A stretch of DNA of 64,000 nucleotides from Rivularia sp. PCC 7116 (GTDB lineage Bacteria > Cyanobacteriota > Cyanobacteriia > Cyanobacteriales > Nostocaceae), in NCBI RefSeq assembly GCF_000316665.1, contig NC_019678.1, forward strand, positions 8,217,001 through 8,281,000, in the 5' to 3' direction. The translations under genes were made by a program, and so were the position numbers. Below are positions 9,651 through 16,521 of the stretch, in pieces. Numbering within the stretch: position 1 is the first letter of the stretch; every line of letters starts with the position of its first letter. The notes beneath the pieces were generated by a model that worked only from the letters and a program-made list of their open reading frames with translations, was not told the DNA's origin and made no database searches.

Positions 9651-10100
9651 ATGAAAAAGTTAGCAACATTTGTATTAGGTAGTATTTTATTATTTGGTTC
9701 CGCTGCTTGCGAAACCGCTAAAACTAGTTCCGACGCTCCTGATTCTGTTAACGATGAGGTAGAGCAAGCTAGTAAAGTTGAAGAGACTTTAGAAGATGCT
9801 TCCAGTGAAATTCGTCAAGATCAGCTAAATTCTGATATCCGAGCTAGAGAGCAGCGTAACGATATAGTTGGCGATCAAACTGATAGAGCCGACTCCGATT
9901 TAGCAAGCGAAGTGCGTTCTAAATTAGAAGCTAATATCCCCCGTGCAAAATTAGTTGTTGAAGCTGAAGATGGTGCAGTATCTATTGCAGGAACAGTTCC
10001 TAATCAAAAGGAATATAAAACAGTTGAGCCTTTAGCTAAACAAATTTTGGGCGTAAAATCAGTGAAAACAGACGTTAAAGTCGTACCACCCGCTCAGTAA
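9651..10100 (+). CDS. BON-domain lipoprotein
   Basis: The chosen start is the ATG at 9651, behind the ribosome site GAGG at 9642-9645; an upstream in-frame start at 9603 would put the signal peptide in the middle. The 149-residue product begins MKKLATFVLGSILLFGSAAC, a signal peptide whose cysteine is a likely lipidation site, although the -3 residue is Ser instead of the usual Leu. A charged linker follows, and residues about 80-148 are a BON domain (LEANIPRAKLVVEAEDGAVSIAGTV...). BON domains bind membranes, as in OsmY. It is likely an envelope stress protein acting with the preceding gene. Confidence 0.85.
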   Translation: MKKLATFVLGSILLFGSAACETAKTSSDAPDSVNDEVEQASKVEETLEDASSEIRQDQLNSDIRAREQRNDIVGDQTDRADSDLASEVRSKLEANIPRAKLVVEAEDGAVSIAGTVPNQKEYKTVEPLAKQILGVKSVKTDVKVVPPAQ

Positions 10101-10112
10101 TTAACTTTTTTT

Positions 10113-10137
10113 GGTAATCTGAATATTTAAGATTACC
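10113..10137. terminator. Hairpin after the BON lipoprotein gene
   Basis: GGTAATCT and AGATTACC form a perfect 8-bp stem around a 9-base loop, starting 12 bases after the stop codon. The T-run lies before, not after, the stem, so it may protect the mRNA end instead of being a classical terminator. Confidence 0.45.
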
Positions 10138-10232
10138 TAAAAATAAATATTAATAGCTTGTAAGGCAGAGATTTTGGTAAAATAATCTGCCTAACTTCTT
10201 TTTTATCATGTATTAACGATTAGGAAAAAATT

Positions 10233-10763
10233 TTGTTAAATAGTTGGGACTCTATACAGCACACTTTAATAGTTGGAACCCTTGGCTATATAGCCACAAT
10301 TATTTTACTTCGTGTTTCCGGCAAGCGAACTTTATCAAAGTGGAATGCTTTTGATTTTGTGATCACAATCGCATTCGGTTCTATACTCGCAAGCATGATG
10401 CTGTCAAAAGATACTTCTTTAGTACAAGGAGTATTAGCAATTGGATTGTTAGTATTATTTCAGTTTATTATTACCTGGATTTCGGTACGCTCCAATATAT
10501 TTCAAGGATGGATTAAAGCAGAGCCTACTTTGTTACTTTTCAAAGGTGAATTACAGCATCATGCTATGCGACATCAAAGGGTAGCTGAAGGTGAAGTTTT
10601 GGCAGCTTTGCGTACAAATGGAATGGCGGCGTTAGAAGATGCAGAAGCAGTGATTTTAGAAACAGATGGTAGTTTCAGCGCGATCAAGAAACTTAAGGAT
10701 TCTTCAGCTTCAGCCTTAGCTGATGTTAAGGGTTATCCCAAACAAAGTACTGCTCGGATTTAA
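10233..10763 (+). CDS. YetF/DUF421 family membrane protein
   Basis: This 176-residue protein starts at a TTG (10233) behind TAGGAAAAA. It has three membrane helices in the first 85 residues, including the family segment RVSGKRTLSKWNAFDFVITIAFGSILASMML. A cytoplasmic domain follows with EPTLLLFKGELQHHAMRHQRV and EGEVLAALRTNGMAALEDAEAVILETDGSFSAI, typical of YetF proteins. The family is widespread, has been linked to spore and stress physiology in Bacillus, and has no settled molecular function. It follows two other stress-type genes on the same strand but is separated by 132 bases. Confidence 0.88.
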   Translation: MLNSWDSIQHTLIVGTLGYIATIILLRVSGKRTLSKWNAFDFVITIAFGSILASMMLSKDTSLVQGVLAIGLLVLFQFIITWISVRSNIFQGWIKAEPTLLLFKGELQHHAMRHQRVAEGEVLAALRTNGMAALEDAEAVILETDGSFSAIKKLKDSSASALADVKGYPKQSTARI

Positions 10764-10897
10764 CAGAATGTTACCGGCTTAATCCAAAAAAGAGTAATTA
10801 TAATAATATTATTATCTTAAGATATAAAAATTAATCGAACCTTTGACCCAATTTTAATAGACAATAATAGAAACCGTTGATTAATTAGGGAATTCGC

Positions 10898-11683
10898 TTG
10901 CAACAAAATTTATTATTTATCTTGAACAAGCTATGCTTAGACTGGCTTGCTCTTTTTGGTATAATTGTCAGCCGATATTTTTTAATATGCGGGATAACCT
11001 ATTTAGTGTGCTATTCTGCTTTAATCAAATATATAGCCAAAGTTAATTTACAAGGTAAAGCTATAGCGTGGCAAACAATTAAGAAAGATATGGAATTATC
11101 GTTATTATGTGCGATAATTTTTGCATTTTGTGCCGCTTTAGTAATTACAGCATATGATTTAGGATTTACACGTTTATATACTTCTATGAATCAATATGGA
11201 TTATGGTATTTAGGCGTTAGTTTCGCTGCATTACTTGTTTTACAAGATACCTATTTTTATTTTATGCATCGACTATTTCACCATCCTTTACTGTTTAGAA
11301 AGCTGCATTTTGGTCATCATCGTTCAAAAGTTCCAACACCTTGGACATCTTTTGCATTCGATCCTATTGAAGCATTTATACAAGCGCTTTTCTTTGTTTG
11401 TATAATTTTTGTTTTGCCCCTTCACTATATTCCTTTAATTACTGCTTTAATTGTAATGACAGTATGGGCAGTATTTAATCATATTGGATTTGAGTTATTT
11501 CCAGCATCTTTTTATTCCAACTCATTGGGAAAATGGTTTATTGGTTCAAAACATCATCTAATACATCATCGTAAATACAATTTACACTACGGACTGTATT
11601 TTACATTTTGGGATAAACTTTTAGGAACTCACGACTCTAATTATCAAAGTGAAAAATTAGTTCCGATTACAAAGCAAACTTAA
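10898..11683 (+). CDS. Sterol desaturase/fatty acid hydroxylase family membrane enzyme
   Basis: This 261-residue integral membrane protein has the eight-histidine di-iron signature: HRLFHH near residue 124, HFGHH near 137 and HHLIHH near 219, plus a histidine in YNLHYG. The family uses O2 to hydroxylate or desaturate sterols, carotenoids or fatty acids. At least four membrane helices are visible. The start is a TTG at 10898 (AATTCGCTTG context); no ATG fits. It converges with the NADAR gene with only 13 bases between stops. Substrate is unknown. Confidence 0.88.
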   Translation: MQQNLLFILNKLCLDWLALFGIIVSRYFLICGITYLVCYSALIKYIAKVNLQGKAIAWQTIKKDMELSLLCAIIFAFCAALVITAYDLGFTRLYTSMNQYGLWYLGVSFAALLVLQDTYFYFMHRLFHHPLLFRKLHFGHHRSKVPTPWTSFAFDPIEAFIQALFFVCIIFVLPLHYIPLITALIVMTVWAVFNHIGFELFPASFYSNSLGKWFIGSKHHLIHHRKYNLHYGLYFTFWDKLLGTHDSNYQSEKLVPITKQT

Positions 11684-11696
11684 ATAGCTTATCTAT

Positions 11697-12128
11697 TTAT
11701 CGTATTTTATCTCTCACTTCCATTAATATTTTCCCTAACATATTTTTTCCGCTACCATCTTTACCGCAACCCCAATAATAATCACCTGGTGCATTTTCGA
11801 TGATTTCTTCATCAACGGTAGCAAGTAAAATTTCGCGAATTTCTGCATGAGTCTCAAACTTCTTCAAAACAGCTTTTCGCATGATATCGTCTTTAACTTC
11901 CTCCCAATCCTTACGTAAAGGGCGTTTTCTATCTCTTCCCATTGAAGCAGCTTGTTTGGGAGTTTTTGCTTGTTGAATTTCTTCTAAATGATGTGTTCCG
12001 ATAAATTTTTGAGCTTGAAAATAATGTTCGGTTGTCTTCCACCAAAAGCCATCTAACTCAACACCGTGGGGTGAGAAATTAGAGAAGCAACCGTATTCAT
12101 CGTTAGTGGTGTAGAAGTAGATGGGCAT
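11697..12128 (-). CDS. NADAR family protein (YbiA-like)
   Basis: This 143-residue protein matches the NADAR/YbiA fold over its full length: GCFSNFSPHGVELDGFWWKT near residue 13, then TEHYFQAQKF, KTPKQAASMGR, and the C-terminal YYWGCGKDGSGKNMLGKILM. YbiA and RibX proteins remove reactive intermediates of riboflavin synthesis by N-glycosidase action, and some NADAR proteins remove ADP-ribose from modified guanine or take part in NAD-linked conflict systems. The sequence cannot choose between these roles. No ADP-ribosyltransferase (DarT) gene is adjacent. Confidence 0.88.
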   Translation of the reverse strand: MPIYFYTTNDEYGCFSNFSPHGVELDGFWWKTTEHYFQAQKFIGTHHLEEIQQAKTPKQAASMGRDRKRPLRKDWEEVKDDIMRKAVLKKFETHAEIREILLATVDEEIIENAPGDYYWGCGKDGSGKNMLGKILMEVRDKIR

Positions 12129-12158
12129 ATTCTATTTTGGATTTTAAATTTGATAAAT

Positions 12159-12959
12159 TCATGGTGTGAGATCATCTTCGACGAGCGTGCTTGAATTAGG
12201 CAAATAATTATTGAATAAAAATGCTGGAATTACTGACCATACAACTAACATAGCAAAATAAACTTCAGAGGGAATAAGCTCAAACCAGTTAGCTGATAGC
12301 AATCCAGTAATTAGAATGACGTGTGCGATAATTGCCCAAACGATACTCGCTATGACCTGTGATTTCGCATACTGTTTGGTAAATAATACTTTTCGGTAAA
12401 AGGCGATCGCCACAGGCAGAAAAATCACTATCGCTGTTAACAAACCAGGATTGTAGGATTGTTTAAATATCCCTGGGAAGATATGGCTGATGGCATTGAC
12501 AAGCACAATACCATTCATTGCTAATACTGGAAATAAATGTTTGGGACTACGCCAGATACCAATGATACCAATTAACCATACAAGAGATGTATTGATTACA
12601 AATATTGCTTCTCGGCTCAATATTATTACAGAAGAATCTTGTACTCCAAGTATACTCAAAAACAAGGTATTGAAATACTCAGAAAACGCATAATGATTGC
12701 CAAAAACATCGATCCAATGTTCCTCGAATTGATGAATCATATATGCCACTAGCAGTACTACAGATATCAATTTCGTATCTGAAAAAACTACCTCTGTCTG
12801 CTCAGTTCTGGACGAAAAGAATATGAACAGAATGAATGGAACTGTATAGATACCAATCTTCATCCAATTTTCTATGAGGAAATCATATTGCCCTAATGGT
12901 GCCCAAAGCATGAAGAACAGAAGAAATATGCTGACCAATGAAATCCTTGAATTATTCAT
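12159..12959 (-). CDS. HXXEE-domain membrane protein
   Basis: This 266-residue protein has about seven hydrophobic segments and the motif HQFEE near residue 76 (AYMIHQFEEHWIDVFG), the mark of HXXEE-domain proteins. A later asparagine-histidine pair (NAISHIFPG) also fits. The family is thought to be a membrane metal site or enzyme but has no defined function. Its start overlaps the stop of the upstream gene by 4 bases (ATGA), which indicates translational coupling with that membrane protein. Confidence 0.75.
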   Translation of the reverse strand: MNNSRISLVSIFLLFFMLWAPLGQYDFLIENWMKIGIYTVPFILFIFFSSRTEQTEVVFSDTKLISVVLLVAYMIHQFEEHWIDVFGNHYAFSEYFNTLFLSILGVQDSSVIILSREAIFVINTSLVWLIGIIGIWRSPKHLFPVLAMNGIVLVNAISHIFPGIFKQSYNPGLLTAIVIFLPVAIAFYRKVLFTKQYAKSQVIASIVWAIIAHVILITGLLSANWFELIPSEVYFAMLVVWSVIPAFLFNNYLPNSSTLVEDDLTP

Positions 12960-13420
12960 TTTTCTGGGGAGTTAGCGTATTTGCAACGAAAATAAGCATA
13001 AAAACTCAATGTAATTGCCAAGGATGAGATGATTGTCATAACAGTTCCGGGTACGAACTTGTTGTAAGCACCTAAATCTATAAATATAAAATATCCAACA
13101 TCAAGTAGACCGCCAACTAGGGCTGAGACGAATATAGCAGCAACGTTTTTGCGCCAAATAAATATGCCGCCGATAATCGTAACGACACCACCCCATAGCA
13201 GATTGAAACCGTGCTGATTAATAATAGCTCCAACGGCATCGGGATAATCCATTTTCAATAAATTGGGGTCTACAGCATCGGCTATTCCTGCGACTGCAAC
13301 TGCTGTGTCACCGGAAATGGTTAAACCCCCAGCTAAAGCATGGACAAGTCCCCAAATCACCCAAAGGATGGCGGAAATCTTCAACAGTATATGTGTATTT
13401 TGTTGACTAATTTGAGGCAT
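12956..13420 (-). CDS. Small four-helix membrane protein, unknown
   Basis: This 154-residue protein has four hydrophobic helices (about residues 10-32, 70-88, 93-113 and 122-143) and no motif I recognise. It is coupled to the HXXEE gene by a 4-base overlap and follows the VOC gene by 117 bases on the same strand. It is part of a likely LysR-controlled unit; function unknown. Confidence 0.7.
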   Translation of the reverse strand: MPQISQQNTHILLKISAILWVIWGLVHALAGGLTISGDTAVAVAGIADAVDPNLLKMDYPDAVGAIINQHGFNLLWGGVVTIIGGIFIWRKNVAAIFVSALVGGLLDVGYFIFIDLGAYNKFVPGTVMTIISSLAITLSFYAYFRCKYANSPEK

Positions 13421-13537
13421 TTATCATTTTCCTTTTAGAACAGAATAGAGAGGGCAGATTTCAGCTTCTTAACTTAACATCACTAATCTGCCCAGTGTCG
13501 GTTTTAAAGTTGTGGTTGAAATAGTGTCAATTAAGTA

Positions 13538-14215
13538 TTAGATCGAGACAGGAGGTTCCGGAGTACTCATTGTGGCAAAAACTTCTTCATCTGACATTTC
13601 TACAGCCTGCTTGAGTAGCTTATTCTCAAAAATCCCATGGTTTTTTATCGGATCTACAGGAGGTTGGGGAACTGTTCCACCCTTACCTTCATAGGAGTCG
13701 GGTGCTTTGTAGCGTGCCAATTCTTCAGAGGAAATCGAGAGTGCTTCCACAATCTTGGGATCGATCCAAGCCTCGGGGTTAATCGTACCTGTGTAAACTG
13801 CAATCTCCAAAGATAAATTGTCGGGACCACTAAAGTAAATTGACTGCATCACCCCGTGGTCAAGCGGTCCAAAGACATGGATACCTTTGGAGCGGAGGCG
13901 ATCGCGCATATTGAGCAGTTCTTCGACGCTATCTACGTTGAACGCTAAATGCTGTAATGTCCCTGGGGCTGATGGTCCATTCTGGGTATAGGTGACACCG
14001 GCAATCGGCTCGATGTTTTTATTTTCTGGGAACTCAACGAAACTGAGACAGCATTTATCACTTAATTTCAGAAAGGTGTGGTGAGCGCCACTGACATTGT
14101 GCATTGGAAATAGAGCAACAAGCTCTGCACCCAGAACATCAGTGAAGAATTCTATTTGCTTCTTCGTGTCACCAGTGGAAATTGGTAGATGGTTGATGCC
14201 GTTTGCTTTAATCAT
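13538..14215 (-). CDS. VOC-family (glyoxalase/dioxygenase-like) protein
   Basis: This 225-residue protein has one VOC module in the first 145 residues: NGINHLPISTGDTKKQIEFFTDVLGAEL at the start, PGTLQHLAFNVDSVEEL near 85 and a SIYFSGPDNLSLEIAVYTG segment near 125. The histidine near residue 8, the one in LQHLAF and the glutamate in LEIA are the usual metal ligands. The C-terminal 80 residues (KAPDSYEGKGGTVPQPPVDP...) form an extension seen in proteins related to extradiol dioxygenases. It lies 25 bases downstream of the alpha/beta hydrolase gene, and ring-cleavage plus hydrolysis is a common pairing, so a small catabolic pathway is possible. Confidence 0.8.
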   Translation of the reverse strand: MIKANGINHLPISTGDTKKQIEFFTDVLGAELVALFPMHNVSGAHHTFLKLSDKCCLSFVEFPENKNIEPIAGVTYTQNGPSAPGTLQHLAFNVDSVEELLNMRDRLRSKGIHVFGPLDHGVMQSIYFSGPDNLSLEIAVYTGTINPEAWIDPKIVEALSISSEELARYKAPDSYEGKGGTVPQPPVDPIKNHGIFENKLLKQAVEMSDEEVFATMSTPEPPVSI

Positions 14216-14240
14216 GTTTCTTTCTCCTCCTTATCTGAAT

Positions 14241-15068
14241 CTAGATGTACTTGTTGACAAATTCTTCAACAATTTCCGAGAAGCCCTCAGTGTGATAAAT
14301 CATCATTTGGTGAGTTGCATCCGCCATGATTTTGCATTCCACGGGACCTGCGATTGCAGATGCAGTTGCCTTGATTACATCGGGTGGAAACGTGGGATCT
14401 TTCTCACCACCGACAAATAAAATGGGCTTTGTGTTTTCCGCAATTGGTACAACTGGATCGTATGTAATCACGGATGCCCAAGAAGCCAAATCGTAACTCC
14501 AGGTATTCCAAGGATCGGCGTGCTTCATCTCGCCAGCACCTTCCAAACCATAGTCTTCATCCAAATCGAAAGTCAGGTCAACATCAATCCGCGCACCGCG
14601 TCCGGCAAGCTTGATAAAAGTCTGAAATGCTTCAGATTTTAAGGGTTCTCTAAGCTTTGCGGTAAAGGGACCGCCAGGTACAAAAGCCGAACCCATAATG
14701 ATTGAGCCTATAACTGCCTCAGCATAGGTTCCAGAGTATGCAGCAGCGGCACCAAAACTTGACCCGAGCAGAAAAACTGGGAGTCCCGTTTCTTGCTTCA
14801 CATGGGTAGCAAAATTGACACCTGCTTGTGCCCACTCGGCAAACTCAAACTGACCGCGCGGTCGGGTGCTGCGTGTTGATTTTCCATGACCGGGAGCATC
14901 GTAACTCCAGATGTCCGCACCCTTTTTTTCAGCGTAATAAGTGCAAAAAGCATCGTAAATCCCACCATGTCCGGCAAAGCCGTGGGAAATGACGAGGGCG
15001 TATTTCGGATTTTTTCCACGATAGCGGGTAGCATAAAGCTCTCCGAGCATATGATTTTCTACGAGCAT
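14241..15068 (-). CDS. Alpha/beta hydrolase
   Basis: This 275-residue protein has the alpha/beta hydrolase order: SHGFAGHGGIYD near residue 29 (oxyanion region), a GAD-type strand, and the nucleophile elbow GSSFGAA near residue 103 with Ser as nucleophile. An acidic residue follows in VGGEKDPTFPP near 223, and the histidine is in ADATHQMMIYH near 254. There is no signal peptide, so it acts in the cytoplasm. It is the first gene of the minus-strand unit facing the LysR regulator, followed by the VOC gene. Likely substrates are esters or ring-cleavage products; this is inference only. Confidence 0.85.
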   Translation of the reverse strand: MLVENHMLGELYATRYRGKNPKYALVISHGFAGHGGIYDAFCTYYAEKKGADIWSYDAPGHGKSTRSTRPRGQFEFAEWAQAGVNFATHVKQETGLPVFLLGSSFGAAAAYSGTYAEAVIGSIIMGSAFVPGGPFTAKLREPLKSEAFQTFIKLAGRGARIDVDLTFDLDEDYGLEGAGEMKHADPWNTWSYDLASWASVITYDPVVPIAENTKPILFVGGEKDPTFPPDVIKATASAIAGPVECKIMADATHQMMIYHTEGFSEIVEEFVNKYI

Positions 15069-15224
15069 TTTGACCTCCTTTCAGTTAATGCTTGAAAAAT
15101 TCGACTTAGTTTTGGGGGAAAACCTGACTCCGCACTTAAGAATCTTGATTTGTCAATGGTGATTGATTATTTCTGAGATAATTTCTATGTCATATTGACC
15201 AAGCCATATTGGCATGTTGCTTTC

Positions 15225-15380
15225 ATTGTTGTAAATTCCATTAATACGCACATATAGTGTGCGATTTTGCAGTCCTCAGTTCTATGGGTAGTTTGAGTGA
15301 TTTCAGTTGCTTACCAGGTTCTACGATGAGAAACCCTTAGCACTTGGCATGATGCAAAATTGTTGTAAATTCCATTAATA
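15225..15380. promoter_or_regulatory. Candidate LysR operator: 22-bp perfect direct repeat
   Basis: The 22-bp sequence beginning ATTGTTGTAAATTCC and ending ATTAATA occurs at 15225-15246 and again at 15359-15380, in the same orientation. Both copies are followed within 9-14 bases by TGCGATTT. A 6-bp inverted repeat (CGCACA/TGTGCG) follows the first copy at 15247-15263. The region is the 344-base gap between the LysR gene and the divergent hydrolase gene, where LysR regulators usually bind. The second copy lies 33 bases before the regulator start, so autoregulation is plausible. Confidence 0.6.
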
Positions 15381-15412
15381 TGTACGATATGCGATTTGGC
15401 TAAGGCGAATTA

Positions 15413-16303
15413 ATGAATAATTGGAATGAAATTAGAACGGCTTATCAGGTCGCACGTTTAGGAACCGTTACAGCAGCTGCCGAAATTTTAGGTATTCACC
15501 GTTCAACCGTTATTCGCCACATAGATACTTTAGAAAATGCTTTAGGAGCAAAGGTTTTTCTGCGTCATTCACGGGGATACACCCCTACAGAATTAGGTCT
15601 GGAATTAATGCGTATGGCTAGAACCGCAGATGCACAATTTAGTCGGCTTGTAGAACTCGCAGCAGCAGATAATACAGGATTTTCGGGTGAATTTATCTTG
15701 ACATCTTTGTATATACTTGCGCCGATGTTAATCCCAGTGCTAAAAGACTTTCAGGCTCAATATCCAAATATTTATGTTCGTGATCTGGCAAGTGAAAAAC
15801 TTTTTCGACTAGATTATGGTGAAGCTCATGTTGCTGTACGCGCGGGTGCTAAACCAGAAATTGAAGATCATATTGTACAGCCCTTTACTACACCAAGAAT
15901 AGGACTCTACGCTAGTGTAGATTACGTTTCGCGTAAAGGCACTCCCAAAGCTGATGATGATTTTGCAGAACATAATTTTGTGGGGTTTGATAATCTCAAT
16001 TATGGTCCGCCATTGAACATCAATAGCTGGATGCGAGAGAATATCCCCGAGAAGAATATTATTTTTCGGAGTACTGATGTAACCGTCTTGGAAACTGCAA
16101 TACTATCGGGAATTGGCATTGGGTTCTTTCCAACTGACAAAGCCACTCAACATCCTGAACTGATTGAAATCTCGCCGCCTAAAGAAGAATGGGATATACC
16201 CTTCTGGATAATAACCCATGTTGATTTGCACCATACAGCTAAAGTGAAAGCATTTCTCACGTTTTTACAGGAAGAAACGAATCAACGTTTTTGCAGCTAT
16301 TAG
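15413..16303 (+). CDS. LysR-family transcriptional regulator
   Basis: This 296-residue protein has an N-terminal winged helix-turn-helix (GTVTAAAEILGIHRSTVIRHIDTLENALGAKVFLRH, residues about 18-52) and a substrate-binding domain from about 90 to 290 (FILTSLYILAPMLIPVLKDFQAQYPNIYV). Length is typical. It is divergent from the hydrolase-VOC-membrane gene unit and most likely controls it, with the bound ligand related to that pathway. The substitution of RS-R-H for the usual S-V-S turn is a little unusual for the recognition helix. Confidence 0.88.
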   Translation: MNNWNEIRTAYQVARLGTVTAAAEILGIHRSTVIRHIDTLENALGAKVFLRHSRGYTPTELGLELMRMARTADAQFSRLVELAAADNTGFSGEFILTSLYILAPMLIPVLKDFQAQYPNIYVRDLASEKLFRLDYGEAHVAVRAGAKPEIEDHIVQPFTTPRIGLYASVDYVSRKGTPKADDDFAEHNFVGFDNLNYGPPLNINSWMRENIPEKNIIFRSTDVTVLETAILSGIGIGFFPTDKATQHPELIEISPPKEEWDIPFWIITHVDLHHTAKVKAFLTFLQEETNQRFCSY

Positions 16304-16414
16304 CATAAATTTAAGAAAACAATTTGATATGCTGCTTAAAATATTTTTATTTTTGGGGATATTTATCACTAGCTTTGTATATGTATTATGTAATTAGTTA
16401 TATAATAAGTAATT

Positions 16415-16441
16415 AGCCAGACTTGATATGACTGGGCTTTT
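16415..16441 (+). terminator. Possible terminator after the LysR gene
   Basis: AGCCAG and CTGGGCT pair with one bulge around an 11-base loop and are followed by TTTT. The site is about 110 bases after the stop codon. Confidence 0.4.
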
Positions 16442-16521
16442 GGTATAGAAAATTAATTGTATAATCCCATTTAATAAGTAATAACCCGTCCGTGACAAAA
16501 GCTAACTATAAAATACAATTT

